64,000 nt of DNA from Hungatella hathewayi (GCA_025149285.1 CP102274.1:1627501-1691500); one strand, 5' to 3'. Shown: positions 8,820 through 18,054, counted from the stretch's first letter. Notes: a model not told the origin generated them from the letters alone. Translations and numbers: made by a program.

Positions 8820-10352
8820 ATGGAATATGCAATTGAATTAAAGGAACTGACGAAACGGTTTAATCAGTTTACGGCCAACGACAAGATCTCTTTTCAGGTG
8901 GAAAAAGGGGAGATCCACGCGCTGGCAGGAGAAAACGGGGCGGGTAAGACGACTCTGATGAATATGATCTACGGTCTCTATACACCGACTTCGGGAGAAT
9001 TATGGATTAACGGGGAGCAGGTTAAATTCACCAGCTCCCGCGATTCCATCGCCAGGGGCATTGGCATGGTGCATCAGCATTTCATGCTGGTTCCAAAGCT
9101 TACGGTAGCGGAAAATATCATCGCGGGTCAGGAGACTGGAACGGCCCTTAAGCTGGACCGGAAGACGGCGGAAAAGCAGATTGCCGAGCTGTCCGATCAA
9201 TATGGATTGAAGATCGATCCTTCGGTGAAGGTCGGAGACCTGTCCGTGACCATGCAGCAGAGAGTGGAGATCTTAAAGGTGCTGTACCGCCGTGCGGAAA
9301 TTCTCATCTTTGACGAGCCGACGGCGGTGCTGACACCGCAGGAGATCGACGAGTTCTGCGATATCCTGTTAAAGCTCAAACAGCAGGGAAAGACGATACT
9401 TTTTATCAGCCATAAGTTAAACGAGGTCATGAAGATTTCCGATCACGTAACGGTAATCCGTCTCGGCAAGGTGATCGGAACGGTGAAGACCAGCGAGACC
9501 ACGCCGGAGGAATTGACCCGGATGATGGTTGGGCGCGATATCTCTCTGGGGGGAGGCGCAAGGGAGGAGATAAAATCGCCGAAGGAGATCTTAAAGATTG
9601 ATCACGTGTCTTATAAGAACACCAAGAATATTAAGAAGGTGGATGACTTAAGTCTTTCCGTGAAGGCCGGAGAGATCCTGGGAATTGCCGGAGTCGACGG
9701 CAACGGACAGGAGGAACTGGTGGAGATGATCTGCGGTCTGCGGACCATGGATGAGGGTGATATTCTTCTCGACGGAGAATCGATTAAGCATCATCCTACA
9801 GGGATGGTTCAGGACATGGGAATCGGATACATACCGGAGGACCGTCACAAAGACGGACTGGTACTGGATTTCTCCATTGCGGAAAATGTGATTCTGGGTC
9901 AGCACAGGAAACCGCTGTTTGCGAAACACGGGCTGATCATGAAGAAGAAAGAGATCGGGGAGACTGCGGAGCATTTACGGGAACAGTACGATATCCGTTG
10001 CTCCGGTATAGACTCGGCAGCTTCCACGCTGTCCGGCGGTAATCAGCAGAAGATCGTAATTGCCAGAGCCATCTTCCGGGGGCCGAAGGCGATTCTGGCG
10101 GTTCAACCGACCAGAGGCCTGGATGTAGGCGCTATCGAATATATCCATAAGGCGCTGGTGGAGCAGAGAAACCAGGGAAAGGCGGTGCTGCTGTTATCGC
10201 TGGAGCTGGATGAGATTCTGTCCTTAAGCGACCGGATTGCAGTTATTCATAAAGGAAAAATTGTGGGGATCGTAGATGCCCATAAGACGACGAGAGAAGA
10301 ACTGGGGCTCATGATGCTGGGGCATGTGACCGGAAAGGAGGAGGAAGCATGA
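8820..10352 (+). CDS. Nucleoside ABC transporter ATPase (two fused NBDs)
   Basis: Cytoplasmic ATPase of the NupO/RbsA type, 510 residues, with two nucleotide-binding domains. NBD1 has Walker A GENGAGKTT (37-45), a Q-loop and Walker B ILIFDEPTAVL, with an unusual LSVTMQQR signature. NBD2 has a degenerate Walker A (GVDGNGQ), an intact LSGGNQQK signature and ILAVQPTRGLD, so it is the catalytically weak half typical of this family. It follows the binding protein by 46 bp behind GAGGAGAGGGG. Confidence 0.95.
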   Translation: MEYAIELKELTKRFNQFTANDKISFQVEKGEIHALAGENGAGKTTLMNMIYGLYTPTSGELWINGEQVKFTSSRDSIARGIGMVHQHFMLVPKLTVAENIIAGQETGTALKLDRKTAEKQIAELSDQYGLKIDPSVKVGDLSVTMQQRVEILKVLYRRAEILIFDEPTAVLTPQEIDEFCDILLKLKQQGKTILFISHKLNEVMKISDHVTVIRLGKVIGTVKTSETTPEELTRMMVGRDISLGGGAREEIKSPKEILKIDHVSYKNTKNIKKVDDLSLSVKAGEILGIAGVDGNGQEELVEMICGLRTMDEGDILLDGESIKHHPTGMVQDMGIGYIPEDRHKDGLVLDFSIAENVILGQHRKPLFAKHGLIMKKKEIGETAEHLREQYDIRCSGIDSAASTLSGGNQQKIVIARAIFRGPKAILAVQPTRGLDVGAIEYIHKALVEQRNQGKAVLLLSLELDEILSLSDRIAVIHKGKIVGIVDAHKTTREELGLMMLGHVTGKEEEA

Positions 10353-11434
10353 CGAAGGAGAAGAAGAACGAAAAAAAGAGGGATGGCTTAAACGGTGTGC
10401 TGATGCAGGTCGCTATATCCATTATTTCGATCGTATTTGCTTTCCTGGTAGGAGGAATTATCATAGCCGCCATGGGCGAGAACCCGTTTAAAGCGTATTC
10501 CGTGCTGATCAAGGGCGCTGTGGGAACACCGGTGGCGCTGACTGTGTCCTTAACCAAGACTGTGCCGTTAATCCTGACCGGTCTCGCCGTGGCGGTGGCT
10601 CAGAAGAGCCGTGTGTTCAATATCGGAGCCGAGGGTCAGCTTCTGGTGGGGGCCTTTGCCGCCGGTTACGTCGGCTTCACCTTTCATCTGCCGGCGCCTC
10701 TTCACATTCTGCTCTGTCTGGCGGCCGCCGTGCTTGCAGGCATGTTCTGGGCGTTTATTGCAGCGTTTTTAAAGTATACGAGAAATGTTCACGTAGTTAT
10801 CGCTACGATTATGTTAAACTATATTGCCACTTCCCTGGTCCAGTATTTCGTCTGCGGACCGTTTAAGGAGCCGGGGGCTACCTTTAACGCGACGTCGGCA
10901 ATTGCCGGGACGGCAAAGCTGCCGCAGATTCTGCCGCGGCCGCTGTCTTTAAACCTGGGATTTATTATTGCACTGGTGATGATCGCCGCATGCTGGTTTT
11001 TGCTGAATAAGACTACCACCGGATATGAGATGAGGGCGGTCGGCTCTAATCCTGACGCCAGCCGCGTAGGCGGGATCAATATTAAGAAGAACATGTTTAT
11101 GGCGCTGGTTATAAGCGGCGCGTTAGCCGGACTGGCCGGCGGAATCGAGGTGTCCGGAAGCTTATACCGTGTGATGGAGGGCTTCTCTCCGGGATACGGC
11201 TTCAACGGAATCCCTGTCGCCATGATGGCAAACGGGAATCCGATCGCAATTTTCTTCTCAGCTTTTCTTCTGGGAGCCATGAGAAACGGTGCACTGGCCA
11301 TGCAGATTCAGCTGGGGATTTCTCAGGATATCGTGGATATTATTCAGGGCCTGGTTATCATTTTCCTGGGTTGTGATTACATGATCCGTTACTATATCAA
11401 CCATGTACGTCTCGAAAGGAGGAAACTGGCATGA
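10349..11434 (+). CDS. Nucleoside ABC transporter permease 1 (NupP type)
   Basis: Integral membrane permease of 361 residues in the BPD_transp_2 (ribose/nucleoside) family. There is a hydrophilic N-terminus, then about eight to ten hydrophobic segments. The family landmark EGQLLVGAFAAGY and a cytoplasmic coupling region around MRAVGSNPDASRVGGIN are visible. The start ATG overlaps the ATPase stop in ATGA. Confidence 0.93.
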   Translation: MTKEKKNEKKRDGLNGVLMQVAISIISIVFAFLVGGIIIAAMGENPFKAYSVLIKGAVGTPVALTVSLTKTVPLILTGLAVAVAQKSRVFNIGAEGQLLVGAFAAGYVGFTFHLPAPLHILLCLAAAVLAGMFWAFIAAFLKYTRNVHVVIATIMLNYIATSLVQYFVCGPFKEPGATFNATSAIAGTAKLPQILPRPLSLNLGFIIALVMIAACWFLLNKTTTGYEMRAVGSNPDASRVGGINIKKNMFMALVISGALAGLAGGIEVSGSLYRVMEGFSPGYGFNGIPVAMMANGNPIAIFFSAFLLGAMRNGALAMQIQLGISQDIVDIIQGLVIIFLGCDYMIRYYINHVRLERRKLA

Positions 11435-12360
11435 CAGGAATGATCTCGATTTTACTGTTGTCAACCCTTCGGATGGGGACTCCTCTTGCCCTTACCGCTC
11501 TCGGCGGTACGATGTCAGAGCGTTCCGGTGTTACGAATATCGGTCTGGAAGGCATTCTGACCGCGGGGGCCTTTGCAGCGGTGGTGGGCAGCTATTTCAC
11601 CGGAAATCCCTGGATCGGTGTTCTCTGTGCGATCGTTATGGGGATTGCCATTTCAGCCATTCACTCCTTTATCGCAGTGACGGCAGGCGGCGCACAGAAT
11701 ATCAGTGCAATGGCCCTCGTGATGCTGGCCAACGGCTTTTCCGCAGTGGGATTAAACGCCATCTTCAAGAGTGCGGGCAACTCGGCTCAGGTAAATGCCC
11801 TGCCGACTACACCGATCCTGGCGCACATACCGGTTGTGGGAGAGTTTCTGGCAAAGCTTTCACCGTTCGTTTATATTGCATTTATCATGCTGTTCGTGGT
11901 CTGGTATCTCCTTAAGCATACGCCGCTGGGACTGCGCATCACCATGGTCGGGGAACAGCCGAAGGCGGCGGAGACGGCGGGAATCAGTGTTGCGAAGATC
12001 CGGTATTTCTCCGTGCTGGCGTCTGGCTTCTTAGGCGGACTGGGCGGCGCTTACCTGTCTCTCGGGCAAATGAACCTTTATCAGGACGGAATGGTTTCCG
12101 GCAGGGGGTATCTGGCGCTGGGGGCAGTCATTATGGGTAAATGGAACCCAGTGGGAGCATTTTTCTCCGCCATGTTCTTTGGTTTGTTTGAGGCAATCCA
12201 GATCTACGTGCAGATGATACCGAATTTCCCGGTGCCTCACGAGTTTATCGAAATGATTCCGTATGTGGCGAGCCTGATCGTTCTGGCCGGCTTCATCGGA
12301 AAGGCGGAAGGACCGGCAGCCAACGGCAAACCGTATTCCCGGTTCGTGAATTTGAGATAA
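11431..12360 (+). CDS. Nucleoside ABC transporter permease 2 (NupQ type)
   Basis: Second permease of the transporter, 309 residues, about eight membrane segments, overlapping the first permease by ATGA. Family marks are ERSGVTNIGLEGILTAGAFA and the coupling segment MVGEQPKAAETAGISV. It forms the heterodimeric channel with NupP. A structured non-coding stretch follows before the epimerase gene, which probably sets a change in expression level. Confidence 0.93.
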   Translation: MTGMISILLLSTLRMGTPLALTALGGTMSERSGVTNIGLEGILTAGAFAAVVGSYFTGNPWIGVLCAIVMGIAISAIHSFIAVTAGGAQNISAMALVMLANGFSAVGLNAIFKSAGNSAQVNALPTTPILAHIPVVGEFLAKLSPFVYIAFIMLFVVWYLLKHTPLGLRITMVGEQPKAAETAGISVAKIRYFSVLASGFLGGLGGAYLSLGQMNLYQDGMVSGRGYLALGAVIMGKWNPVGAFFSAMFFGLFEAIQIYVQMIPNFPVPHEFIEMIPYVASLIVLAGFIGKAEGPAANGKPYSRFVNLR

Positions 12361-12365
12361 CGAAT

Positions 12366-12445
12366 CAGCTGTGCAAACTGACATAGGGCAAAACGCCCGG
12401 GCTTCTTGTTTTCGTGTTGTTCGAAAACAAGAAGATGCACGGCTG
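12366..12445 (+). ncRNA. Intercistronic structured RNA, predicted three-way junction
   Basis: P1 pairs CAGCTGTGCA (12366-12375) with TGCACGGCTG (12436-12445), 10 bp with one G-U. P2 is GGGC/GCCC (12386-12389/12395-12398). P3 is a perfect 12-bp stem CTTCTTGTTTTC/GAAAACAAGAAG (12402-12413/12423-12434). There is no U-tract, so it is not a simple terminator. It may be a processing or stability element or a regulatory RNA. This is hand folding only. Confidence 0.5.
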
Positions 12446-12452
12446 AACAGAT

Positions 12453-12499
12453 ACGTAAGCGGGCCGGCAGCGCCCGCTTATGTGCTTATGAGAAGGAGG
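12453..12499 (+). repeat. ACGTAAG-family hairpin plus SD, copy C
   Basis: ACGTAAGCGGG (12453-12463) pairs with CCCGCTTATGT (12473-12483), 11 bp with one G-U. It is followed by TGCTTATGAGAAGGAGG, which resembles TGCTCATAACAAGGAGG in copy A. The layout matches copies A and B: a strong hairpin, this hairpin, then the ribosome site. Confidence 0.6.
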
Positions 12500-12507
12500 T
12501 ATACGTG

Positions 12508-13206
12508 ATGAGACAAAGGGATCTGATTGTTAATCCTACGCTGGCCTGCGGGAATCCCTTGAATTTTAAGGAAGATTTAGATATACTTGAGAAAACAGGA
12601 ATTAAGATTCTGCATATAGACATCATGGATGGCCATTATGTGCCGAATCTCTGCTTCGATACCGGGATGGTGGGCCTGATCCGGAAAAACTATTCGTTTC
12701 TCCTGGATGTCCATTTAATGGTGACGAATCCTGAGGACTATATCCAGCCGCTGGCGGCAGCCGGGGCGGATTATGTGAGCTTTCATCTGGATGCGACCCA
12801 TTTTCCGATCCGTATGTTAAACCAGATCAGGGAAAACGGCATGAAGGGCGGCGTGGTGCTGAATCCGGCACAGTCTCCCGATCTGCTTGCAGAGACGCTT
12901 CCTTACCTGGATTTTATACTGGTGATGGGGGTGGAGCCTGGATTTTCCGGTCAGAAGTTCCTGGAAGGAACCGTGGACAAGGTGGGAAAACTGGATAGCA
13001 TGCGGAAGGAACTGGGACTCTCTTATTTGATCGAAGCCGACGGCGGCGTAGACCGGGAGAATACCGTTACTCTGCTGGAGCACGGAGCGGATACCCTGGT
13101 ATCGGGAGCATTCGGCGTGTTTGAAGGAAGAAACGGACTTGAGCAAGACTGCAGGGAGTACCGGGAACTGGCGCTTAAGGCAGCCGGAGAGAGGCTGGAA
13201 GCATAG
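12508..13206 (+). CDS. rpe: Ribulose-phosphate 3-epimerase family protein
   Basis: TIM-barrel epimerase, 232 residues, interconverting ribulose-5-P and xylulose-5-P (or allulose-6-P in AlsE relatives). Metal and acid/base motifs HIDIMDGHYVPN, DVHLMV, VEPGFSGQ and EADGGV are present. ATG 12508 follows AAGGAGG by 8 bases. In this operon it would link RpiB and transketolase. An allulose-6-P role cannot be excluded because it is paired with an RpiB-type isomerase. Confidence 0.88.
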   Translation: MRQRDLIVNPTLACGNPLNFKEDLDILEKTGIKILHIDIMDGHYVPNLCFDTGMVGLIRKNYSFLLDVHLMVTNPEDYIQPLAAAGADYVSFHLDATHFPIRMLNQIRENGMKGGVVLNPAQSPDLLAETLPYLDFILVMGVEPGFSGQKFLEGTVDKVGKLDSMRKELGLSYLIEADGGVDRENTVTLLEHGADTLVSGAFGVFEGRNGLEQDCREYRELALKAAGERLEA

Positions 13207-13234
13207 AAGCAGATTGACGAAGGGGGGAAATGGT

Positions 13235-14263
13235 GTGGCGACAATTAAAGATATTGCAAGACTGGCGGGCGTGTCTACAGCGACCGTGTCCATGGTCTTA
13301 AATGGAAAGGACTGTATTACCAAAAAGACAAAGGAAAAGGTGATGGCCGCCGCCAGGGAAGTGGATTACATCCCGAGCTTTGCGGCCAAGTCACTGAAGA
13401 CGAAGCGCAGCTATACCATCGCCCTTTTTGTAGGCGATATTGCAAACCCGTTTTTCCCGGAAATTATCAAAGGGGTGGAGGCTGCCGCCAAAGACCGGAA
13501 TTACAGCGTCATTATCTATGACTTATCCGGTCAGGACCAGGATTTTGTGGAGCAGATCGATAAGGCGGCCAGCCAGAAGGTGGACGGCTTTTTTATCACC
13601 GGCAGCACGCAGATTTCAGAGGAAGCAAAGAAGAGGCTTTTAATGATCGCGGACTCGGGCATCAAGATGATTTCCTGTAACCGGTTTATGGAATGGGGAG
13701 AGTTCCCGCTGATCTATACCTCTGAGGGCGAGCAGGTGGACGGCCTGCTGAGCAAGCTGGCGGCATTGGGACATAAGCATATCGGCTGCATCTCCGGCTA
13801 TCCGGAATACTGGGTAGCGGAGCGCAGGGAAGGCTTTTACCGGAAGACGCTTAAGCAGTACGGTTTGTACCATCCGGAATATATTGTGAATGGCGGATTC
13901 TTCATAGAAGATGGTATCCGCAGCACCAGGATGCTGTTAAAGGAACAGCCGCAGATTACCGCGGTGATGTGCGTGAATGATACACTGGCCATTGGCTGCA
14001 ATGCGGCGGCCAGGGAGCTGGGGCTTAAGGTACCGGAGGATTTGTCCATATTCGGCGTGGATGGCGTGGAATGCCTGAAATATTTTGCGCCGCAGATTAC
14101 GACCGTGGATACCCACCGGTATGAGTATGGCTACAAGGGGACTGTCCGGCTGATTGAACTGATCGAGGATGACGGAAGCCGGAGGCAGGAGCTTCTGGAG
14201 ACTATGGTTTGCCCATGCTCCATACGGCAGGGAGATACGATTGCCCCGCCGAGAAAAGAATGA
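13235..14263 (+). CDS. LacI-family transcriptional regulator
   Basis: Repressor of 342 residues. The N-terminal LacI helix-turn-helix and hinge are ATIKDIARLAGVSTATVSMV (about 2-21). A periplasmic-binding-protein-like effector domain follows (ALFVGDIANPFFPEIIKGVE; CVNDTLAIGCN; LSIFGVDG). Start is GTG 13235 behind AGGGGGGAA, aligned with the conserved family N-terminus. As the local regulator of the operon it probably binds the palindrome at 3769-3782, sensing ribose, a nucleoside or a pentose phosphate. Confidence 0.93.
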   Translation: MATIKDIARLAGVSTATVSMVLNGKDCITKKTKEKVMAAAREVDYIPSFAAKSLKTKRSYTIALFVGDIANPFFPEIIKGVEAAAKDRNYSVIIYDLSGQDQDFVEQIDKAASQKVDGFFITGSTQISEEAKKRLLMIADSGIKMISCNRFMEWGEFPLIYTSEGEQVDGLLSKLAALGHKHIGCISGYPEYWVAERREGFYRKTLKQYGLYHPEYIVNGGFFIEDGIRSTRMLLKEQPQITAVMCVNDTLAIGCNAAARELGLKVPEDLSIFGVDGVECLKYFAPQITTVDTHRYEYGYKGTVRLIELIEDDGSRRQELLETMVCPCSIRQGDTIAPPRKE

Positions 14264-14290
14264 TATGAGAAAGAAAGGCTGGATAAAGGA

Positions 14291-14728
14291 ATGAGAATAG
14301 GAATCGGATGCGACCACGGCGGTTATGAGATGAAGGAAGAACTGAAAAAAAGACTGACCGGCGGCGGACATGCAGTTACAGATAAAGGAATTTACAGTGT
14401 CAGCGAGGTGGACTATCCTGACGTGGCCGCAGAAGTGGCAGAGGGAGTTGTCGCCGGAGAGTACGACTGCGCGATTCTGGTATGCGGAACGGGGATCGGT
14501 ATGAGCATTGCGGCCAACAAGGTGGATGGAATCCGTGCTGCGCTGGTGACGGACACGTTTTCAGCCAGAATGGCAAAGGAGCATAACAATGCCAACATCA
14601 TCACGCTGGGAGCCAGAACGGTGGGAATCGAACTGGCGTGGGAACTGGTGAACGCGTATCTGGGAGCGGAATTCCTGGGAGGGAAGCATCTGGTACGGGT
14701 TGAGAAGATTATGGGGATGGAAAAGTAA
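14291..14728 (+). CDS. rpiB: Ribose-5-phosphate isomerase B
   Basis: RpiB/LacAB-type isomerase, 145 residues, converting ribose-5-P to ribulose-5-P (some members act on allose-6-P). Signatures are IGCDHGGYEMKEEL at the N-terminus, the active-site cysteine loop VCGTGIGMSIAANK and HNNANIITLGART. It is the last gene of the operon, directly before a strong terminator. Confidence 0.93.
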   Translation: MRIGIGCDHGGYEMKEELKKRLTGGGHAVTDKGIYSVSEVDYPDVAAEVAEGVVAGEYDCAILVCGTGIGMSIAANKVDGIRAALVTDTFSARMAKEHNNANIITLGARTVGIELAWELVNAYLGAEFLGGKHLVRVEKIMGMEK

Positions 14729-14913
14729 GACGAAATAATAATGCGGATATCCACAGAAATATTTCGAGGGTATCTTGAACCTTAGTATTGTGTATGCTGC
14801 TCAGAATCCAGTATGAAATTGATATCGTTACCTGTGAGGGCAGTAACATAGAACAGGTTCTGCTGAAGGAACAAGCAGTTGATAATTAAAAATAAGACAT
14901 AAGATGGTTTAAG

Positions 14914-14943
14914 CAGGCGGAAGTGATTCACTTCCGCCTGTTT
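14914..14943 (+). terminator. Terminator of the nucleoside operon
   Basis: Perfect 12-bp stem CAGGCGGAAGTG (14914-14925) / CACTTCCGCCTG (14929-14940), ATT loop, followed by TTT. The 185 bp between rpiB and this stem hold no convincing gene. Confidence 0.85.
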
Positions 14944-15212
14944 AATTGGATAGAAAGGCAATTTCCTGGATATGCCTACGGACTGTCTCCAGAGGGATGA
15001 GCGCATGTGCTGAAGAAGTATGACTACATGCTGCTCTTTCACGACGATTTCCCAGGCTGGCTCTATGAGGTCCACATGGGGGTGACGACGATCTGGGAAC
15101 GGTGGAATTAAATTCTGTCCGACGAAGGATCAGCGGCACCGGGATGAACAGCTTAAACCGCTGCGCCTACGGTTCGATTACTGAACGGCTTATGAAAGCG
15201 CGGGCTGTGTAT
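14944..15212 (+). pseudogene. GH78 alpha-L-rhamnosidase remnant with internal deletion
   Basis: In one frame, 14950-15010 reads GNFLDMPTDCLQRDERM, matching the GH78 PTDCPQRDERLGW catalytic motif. It stops, then in another frame 15016-15108 reads YDYMLLFHDDFPGWLYEVHM and TTIWERWN, the far C-terminal part of the same domain. After a TAA and a further frameshift, 15129-15212 gives ISGTGMNSLNRCAYGSI. So the N- and C-terminal catalytic pieces are joined after loss of about 300 codons, with several stops. No function is expected. Confidence 0.8.
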
Positions 15213-15309
15213 CCGTCTCCGTATGGGGAATACGTATCCTGTTGTCACCGTCCTTATGCCGCTCCAGGATAATTTCATTATCCTGTAAGAATAAATATAA
15301 AAGAAAAGA

Positions 15310-15338
15310 TTGAGTAAATAGACAAAACATATTAGAAT
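15310..15338 (+). promoter_or_regulatory. Promoter of the Wadjet-like operon
   Basis: TTGAGT (15310-15315), 17-bp spacer, TAGAAT (15333-15338), 55 bp before the first start codon. No operator-like palindrome was noticed. Confidence 0.7.
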
Positions 15339-15392
15339 ATAAAGATAAATTCAATTTCTGGATTGATATAAATGGCAGTGGGAGGTACGAAG

Positions 15393-16457
15393 ATGAAGCG
15401 GATCACGCTGGATAAGCTGACTGGAAAACTGGAAAAAGCATCCTACCAAACCCAGTACGACCATATCATGTCGCTGATCCGGGAAGGACGCATAAAGCCT
15501 GTGGCTGCTTCCGGAAAGAACGGGAAGAAGCCGGCGCTTTATCTGGAATACTGGATTACAGAGCCGGAAGAGGAGCAAAAGGAACGGCTGGAGCGGCTTC
15601 GGCTTCTTAAGGAAGAACTGGAATACGGCTTATCGCCTGCGATTGGAATCGATTATTACGTTTCTCATCCGGAGGTCTATGAGGCAGAGCGTTCCTGGGT
15701 GCTTATGATGGACCGGTATTTGAAGAACTGCCGGGAAAAGCTTCGGACGGAAGAGTCCATGAACGAGCGGAGCTTTGAGATCTGGGGCAGGGAAAAATTT
15801 CTTAAGGAAGAGCAGGGAAAGACGGTGTGCAGGCACATGGGAATATCCATGGAAATGCTGAATATCTATGATACGTCGGAACCGTTGGCTTACTATTCCC
15901 ACACGAAAAAGGTACCGCAGAATCTGCTGATTATAGAGAATAAGGATACTTTTTATACCATGAGGCGCCATTTGATCAGCGGCGGCGGTCCGATTTTTGG
16001 GCTGGAGACGGGAACTCTTATCTATGGCGCCGGGAAACAGATTCTCCGCTCATTCCGGGATTTTTCTCTGTGTATGGAGCCATATATTACCAATTCTGGG
16101 AATAAAATCTACTATTTCGGTGATCTTGATTATGAGGGGATTTCCATTTATGAAGATTTATGCGGCCGGTTTGGCAGGGAATGGGTGATAGAGCCTTTTA
16201 AAGCCGCTTATATAGCCATGACTGAAAAGGTGCTGAACACTCTGACCGTTCAGGACAGCCTTGATTCCGGCCTCTGTTCGCTGCCTGGGATGAAGGAGAA
16301 GCAGAGCCGACGGGGCGGAGATCTGTTTTTTGGATATTTTGAAGCAGCGGAGCAGGAAAAAATGAAGGCGGTTCTTCTGGCGGGCAAGTATATCCCACAG
16401 GAATGCTTAACGATCAGCGATCTGCCAATGAGGCCTGGTGATTATGATGGAACATGA
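15393..16457 (+). CDS. jetD: Wadjet JetD-like TOPRIM nuclease subunit
   Basis: Protein of 354 residues with a C-terminal TOPRIM fold resembling topoisomerase VI subunit A/DUF2220. Conserved Glu 182 (LLIIENKD) and DxD 244/246 (YYFGDLDYEGISIY) form the metal site. In known Wadjet systems JetD nicks or cuts small circular DNA held by the JetABC loop extruder. Start is ATG 15393, 8 bases after GGAGG; an ATG seven codons earlier has no ribosome site. The gene is first here, unlike type I where jetD is last. Confidence 0.88.
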   Translation: MKRITLDKLTGKLEKASYQTQYDHIMSLIREGRIKPVAASGKNGKKPALYLEYWITEPEEEQKERLERLRLLKEELEYGLSPAIGIDYYVSHPEVYEAERSWVLMMDRYLKNCREKLRTEESMNERSFEIWGREKFLKEEQGKTVCRHMGISMEMLNIYDTSEPLAYYSHTKKVPQNLLIIENKDTFYTMRRHLISGGGPIFGLETGTLIYGAGKQILRSFRDFSLCMEPYITNSGNKIYYFGDLDYEGISIYEDLCGRFGREWVIEPFKAAYIAMTEKVLNTLTVQDSLDSGLCSLPGMKEKQSRRGGDLFFGYFEAAEQEKMKAVLLAGKYIPQECLTISDLPMRPGDYDGT

Positions 16458-18054
16458 TTTCTTAAAACAGTTCTGGAAGCGTATGAAAAGCGTTGGTATG
16501 TACGCCCTTCTTTTTCAAAACAGCTTTCAGAAGACCACCTGGAAACAGTATGGATTCTTAAAAATGGATGAGCAGATTAATATGATCTTTGCAGTTCTGC
16601 TCTATATTATGGAACAGTCTCTAAAGGACGAGCCATGCACCATGGATGATATCGGCGCTTATCTTGATTCCGTCAATCAGAAATACCTCCAGAAACCGCT
16701 GTCCTATGAGGAGTGCAAGGAGCTGGGAGAATTTCTGATTAACGTCGTGCTTTGCAATGAGGGCCGCGCCATGTATTTTGACGGGTATGATTTTGAGATG
16801 AACGCTTATAAAATCATGCATATCAGCTTTGTGGCCAACCGGATTGTCTACGTGGACTCGGATGTGAAGAGGACCTCCTACTATTTGACGGACGACGGAT
16901 ACAATCTGATTCTTTCCACCTTAGAGGTGGAGAATAATATGAAGCTGACGATCCACGAGATCATTTTCCAGATGCATTTGGAGAAAGCCAGCTATGACAA
17001 AGCGGTGGATGAGATTAAGAATATCTTTAACCTGCTGCGAATCCAGCTCCAGAAGATCGAGGAGACCATGAACCGCATCCGGAGGAACGCCTTAGAGTAC
17101 ACGGTGGCGGATTACCGTGAAATTCTGGAAGGAAACTTGGAGACGATCGCCGACACGAAACAGAAGTTCCAGAACTACCGGGAGGTTGTGAGAAAGCGGG
17201 AGAGAGAGCTGGAGGAAGAACATATTAACGTAAAGCGTCTGGGAAAACAGGATGAACAGTCGCTGGAAAATCTCAGGATTATAGAGGGCTATTTAGACCG
17301 GTCGATTGACGAGTATCAGAAGATTTTGAGCAGCCATTTTGATTTAAAGGCGCTCTACACCAGGGAACTGGAGCAGATTTCCCAGATGGCGCTGATTCGG
17401 CGTTTTCATTTAAGAAATGACCTTTACGATAAGATACTGGATGATGTGACTGCCTTAGACCGGCTGGAATATTTCCTGAGGCCGCTGTTTAACCGGGAAC
17501 AGGATAAGATCTACAATATCAACAAGGCCCTGGAATTCCAGAAGCCGGTCAGGGAGAAGAAGGAAGAGGCGGAAAGTATCTATTCCTTTGAAGAGGAAGT
17601 ACTTGACAGCGAGGAAGAGTACAGGCGCGAACGGCTGAAAATGTATGAGGCCAGTCTAAAGGTACTCCTCGGCTTTTTAAAGAGGGAGGGAGAAATCTCT
17701 CTAAAAGCAATCAGAGAGACGCTGGGAGATCAGTTAAAAGAACTGGTTCCGGATACGGATATTTTTAAGGAAATTATGGTGGAACTGCTTAAGAGCGGCA
17801 GACTCGACGTGCAGATGCTTAAAAAGGAGCGAAGCGAGAGCCTGGGCGATAAAAGTGCGGAATTCCGGCTGAGCGAGATGTTTCTCGATCTTTTGGAGCA
17901 GGACGACAGCCTGGCGGACGTGACGGCGCTAGAGGCGTACCGGATCGAGGATGGAGAGACAATCGTATTTGAAGGTGTGAAAAATGCTGAGGGAAGACTC
18001 TGTAATATCCGATGCTCCAATGTCCTTCTGCGTCTTTTAGGACATCGCGTGTGA
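16444..18054 (+). CDS. jetA: Wadjet JetA-like kleisin subunit
   Basis: Protein of 537 residues resembling the clostridial JetA family (I recall it as DUF5716-like). It has a helical N-terminal winged-helix region, a long coiled coil at about 200-300 (REVVRKREREL; repeated charged heptads) and a C-terminal domain ending CSNVLLRLLGHRV. By analogy to MukF/kleisin it bridges the SMC heads. It overlaps jetD by 14 bp. Start ATG 16444 is a judgement; GTG 16438 and ATG 16447 are alternatives. Confidence 0.82.
   Translation: MMEHDFLKQFWKRMKSVGMYALLFQNSFQKTTWKQYGFLKMDEQINMIFAVLLYIMEQSLKDEPCTMDDIGAYLDSVNQKYLQKPLSYEECKELGEFLINVVLCNEGRAMYFDGYDFEMNAYKIMHISFVANRIVYVDSDVKRTSYYLTDDGYNLILSTLEVENNMKLTIHEIIFQMHLEKASYDKAVDEIKNIFNLLRIQLQKIEETMNRIRRNALEYTVADYREILEGNLETIADTKQKFQNYREVVRKRERELEEEHINVKRLGKQDEQSLENLRIIEGYLDRSIDEYQKILSSHFDLKALYTRELEQISQMALIRRFHLRNDLYDKILDDVTALDRLEYFLRPLFNREQDKIYNINKALEFQKPVREKKEEAESIYSFEEEVLDSEEEYRRERLKMYEASLKVLLGFLKREGEISLKAIRETLGDQLKELVPDTDIFKEIMVELLKSGRLDVQMLKKERSESLGDKSAEFRLSEMFLDLLEQDDSLADVTALEAYRIEDGETIVFEGVKNAEGRLCNIRCSNVLLRLLGHRV

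Noticed and set aside
14729-14913. Short open frame after rpiB ending IEQVLLKEQAVDN
   Set aside because: No start codon with a ribosome site and no recognisable family; it may be another decayed fragment but cannot be supported.
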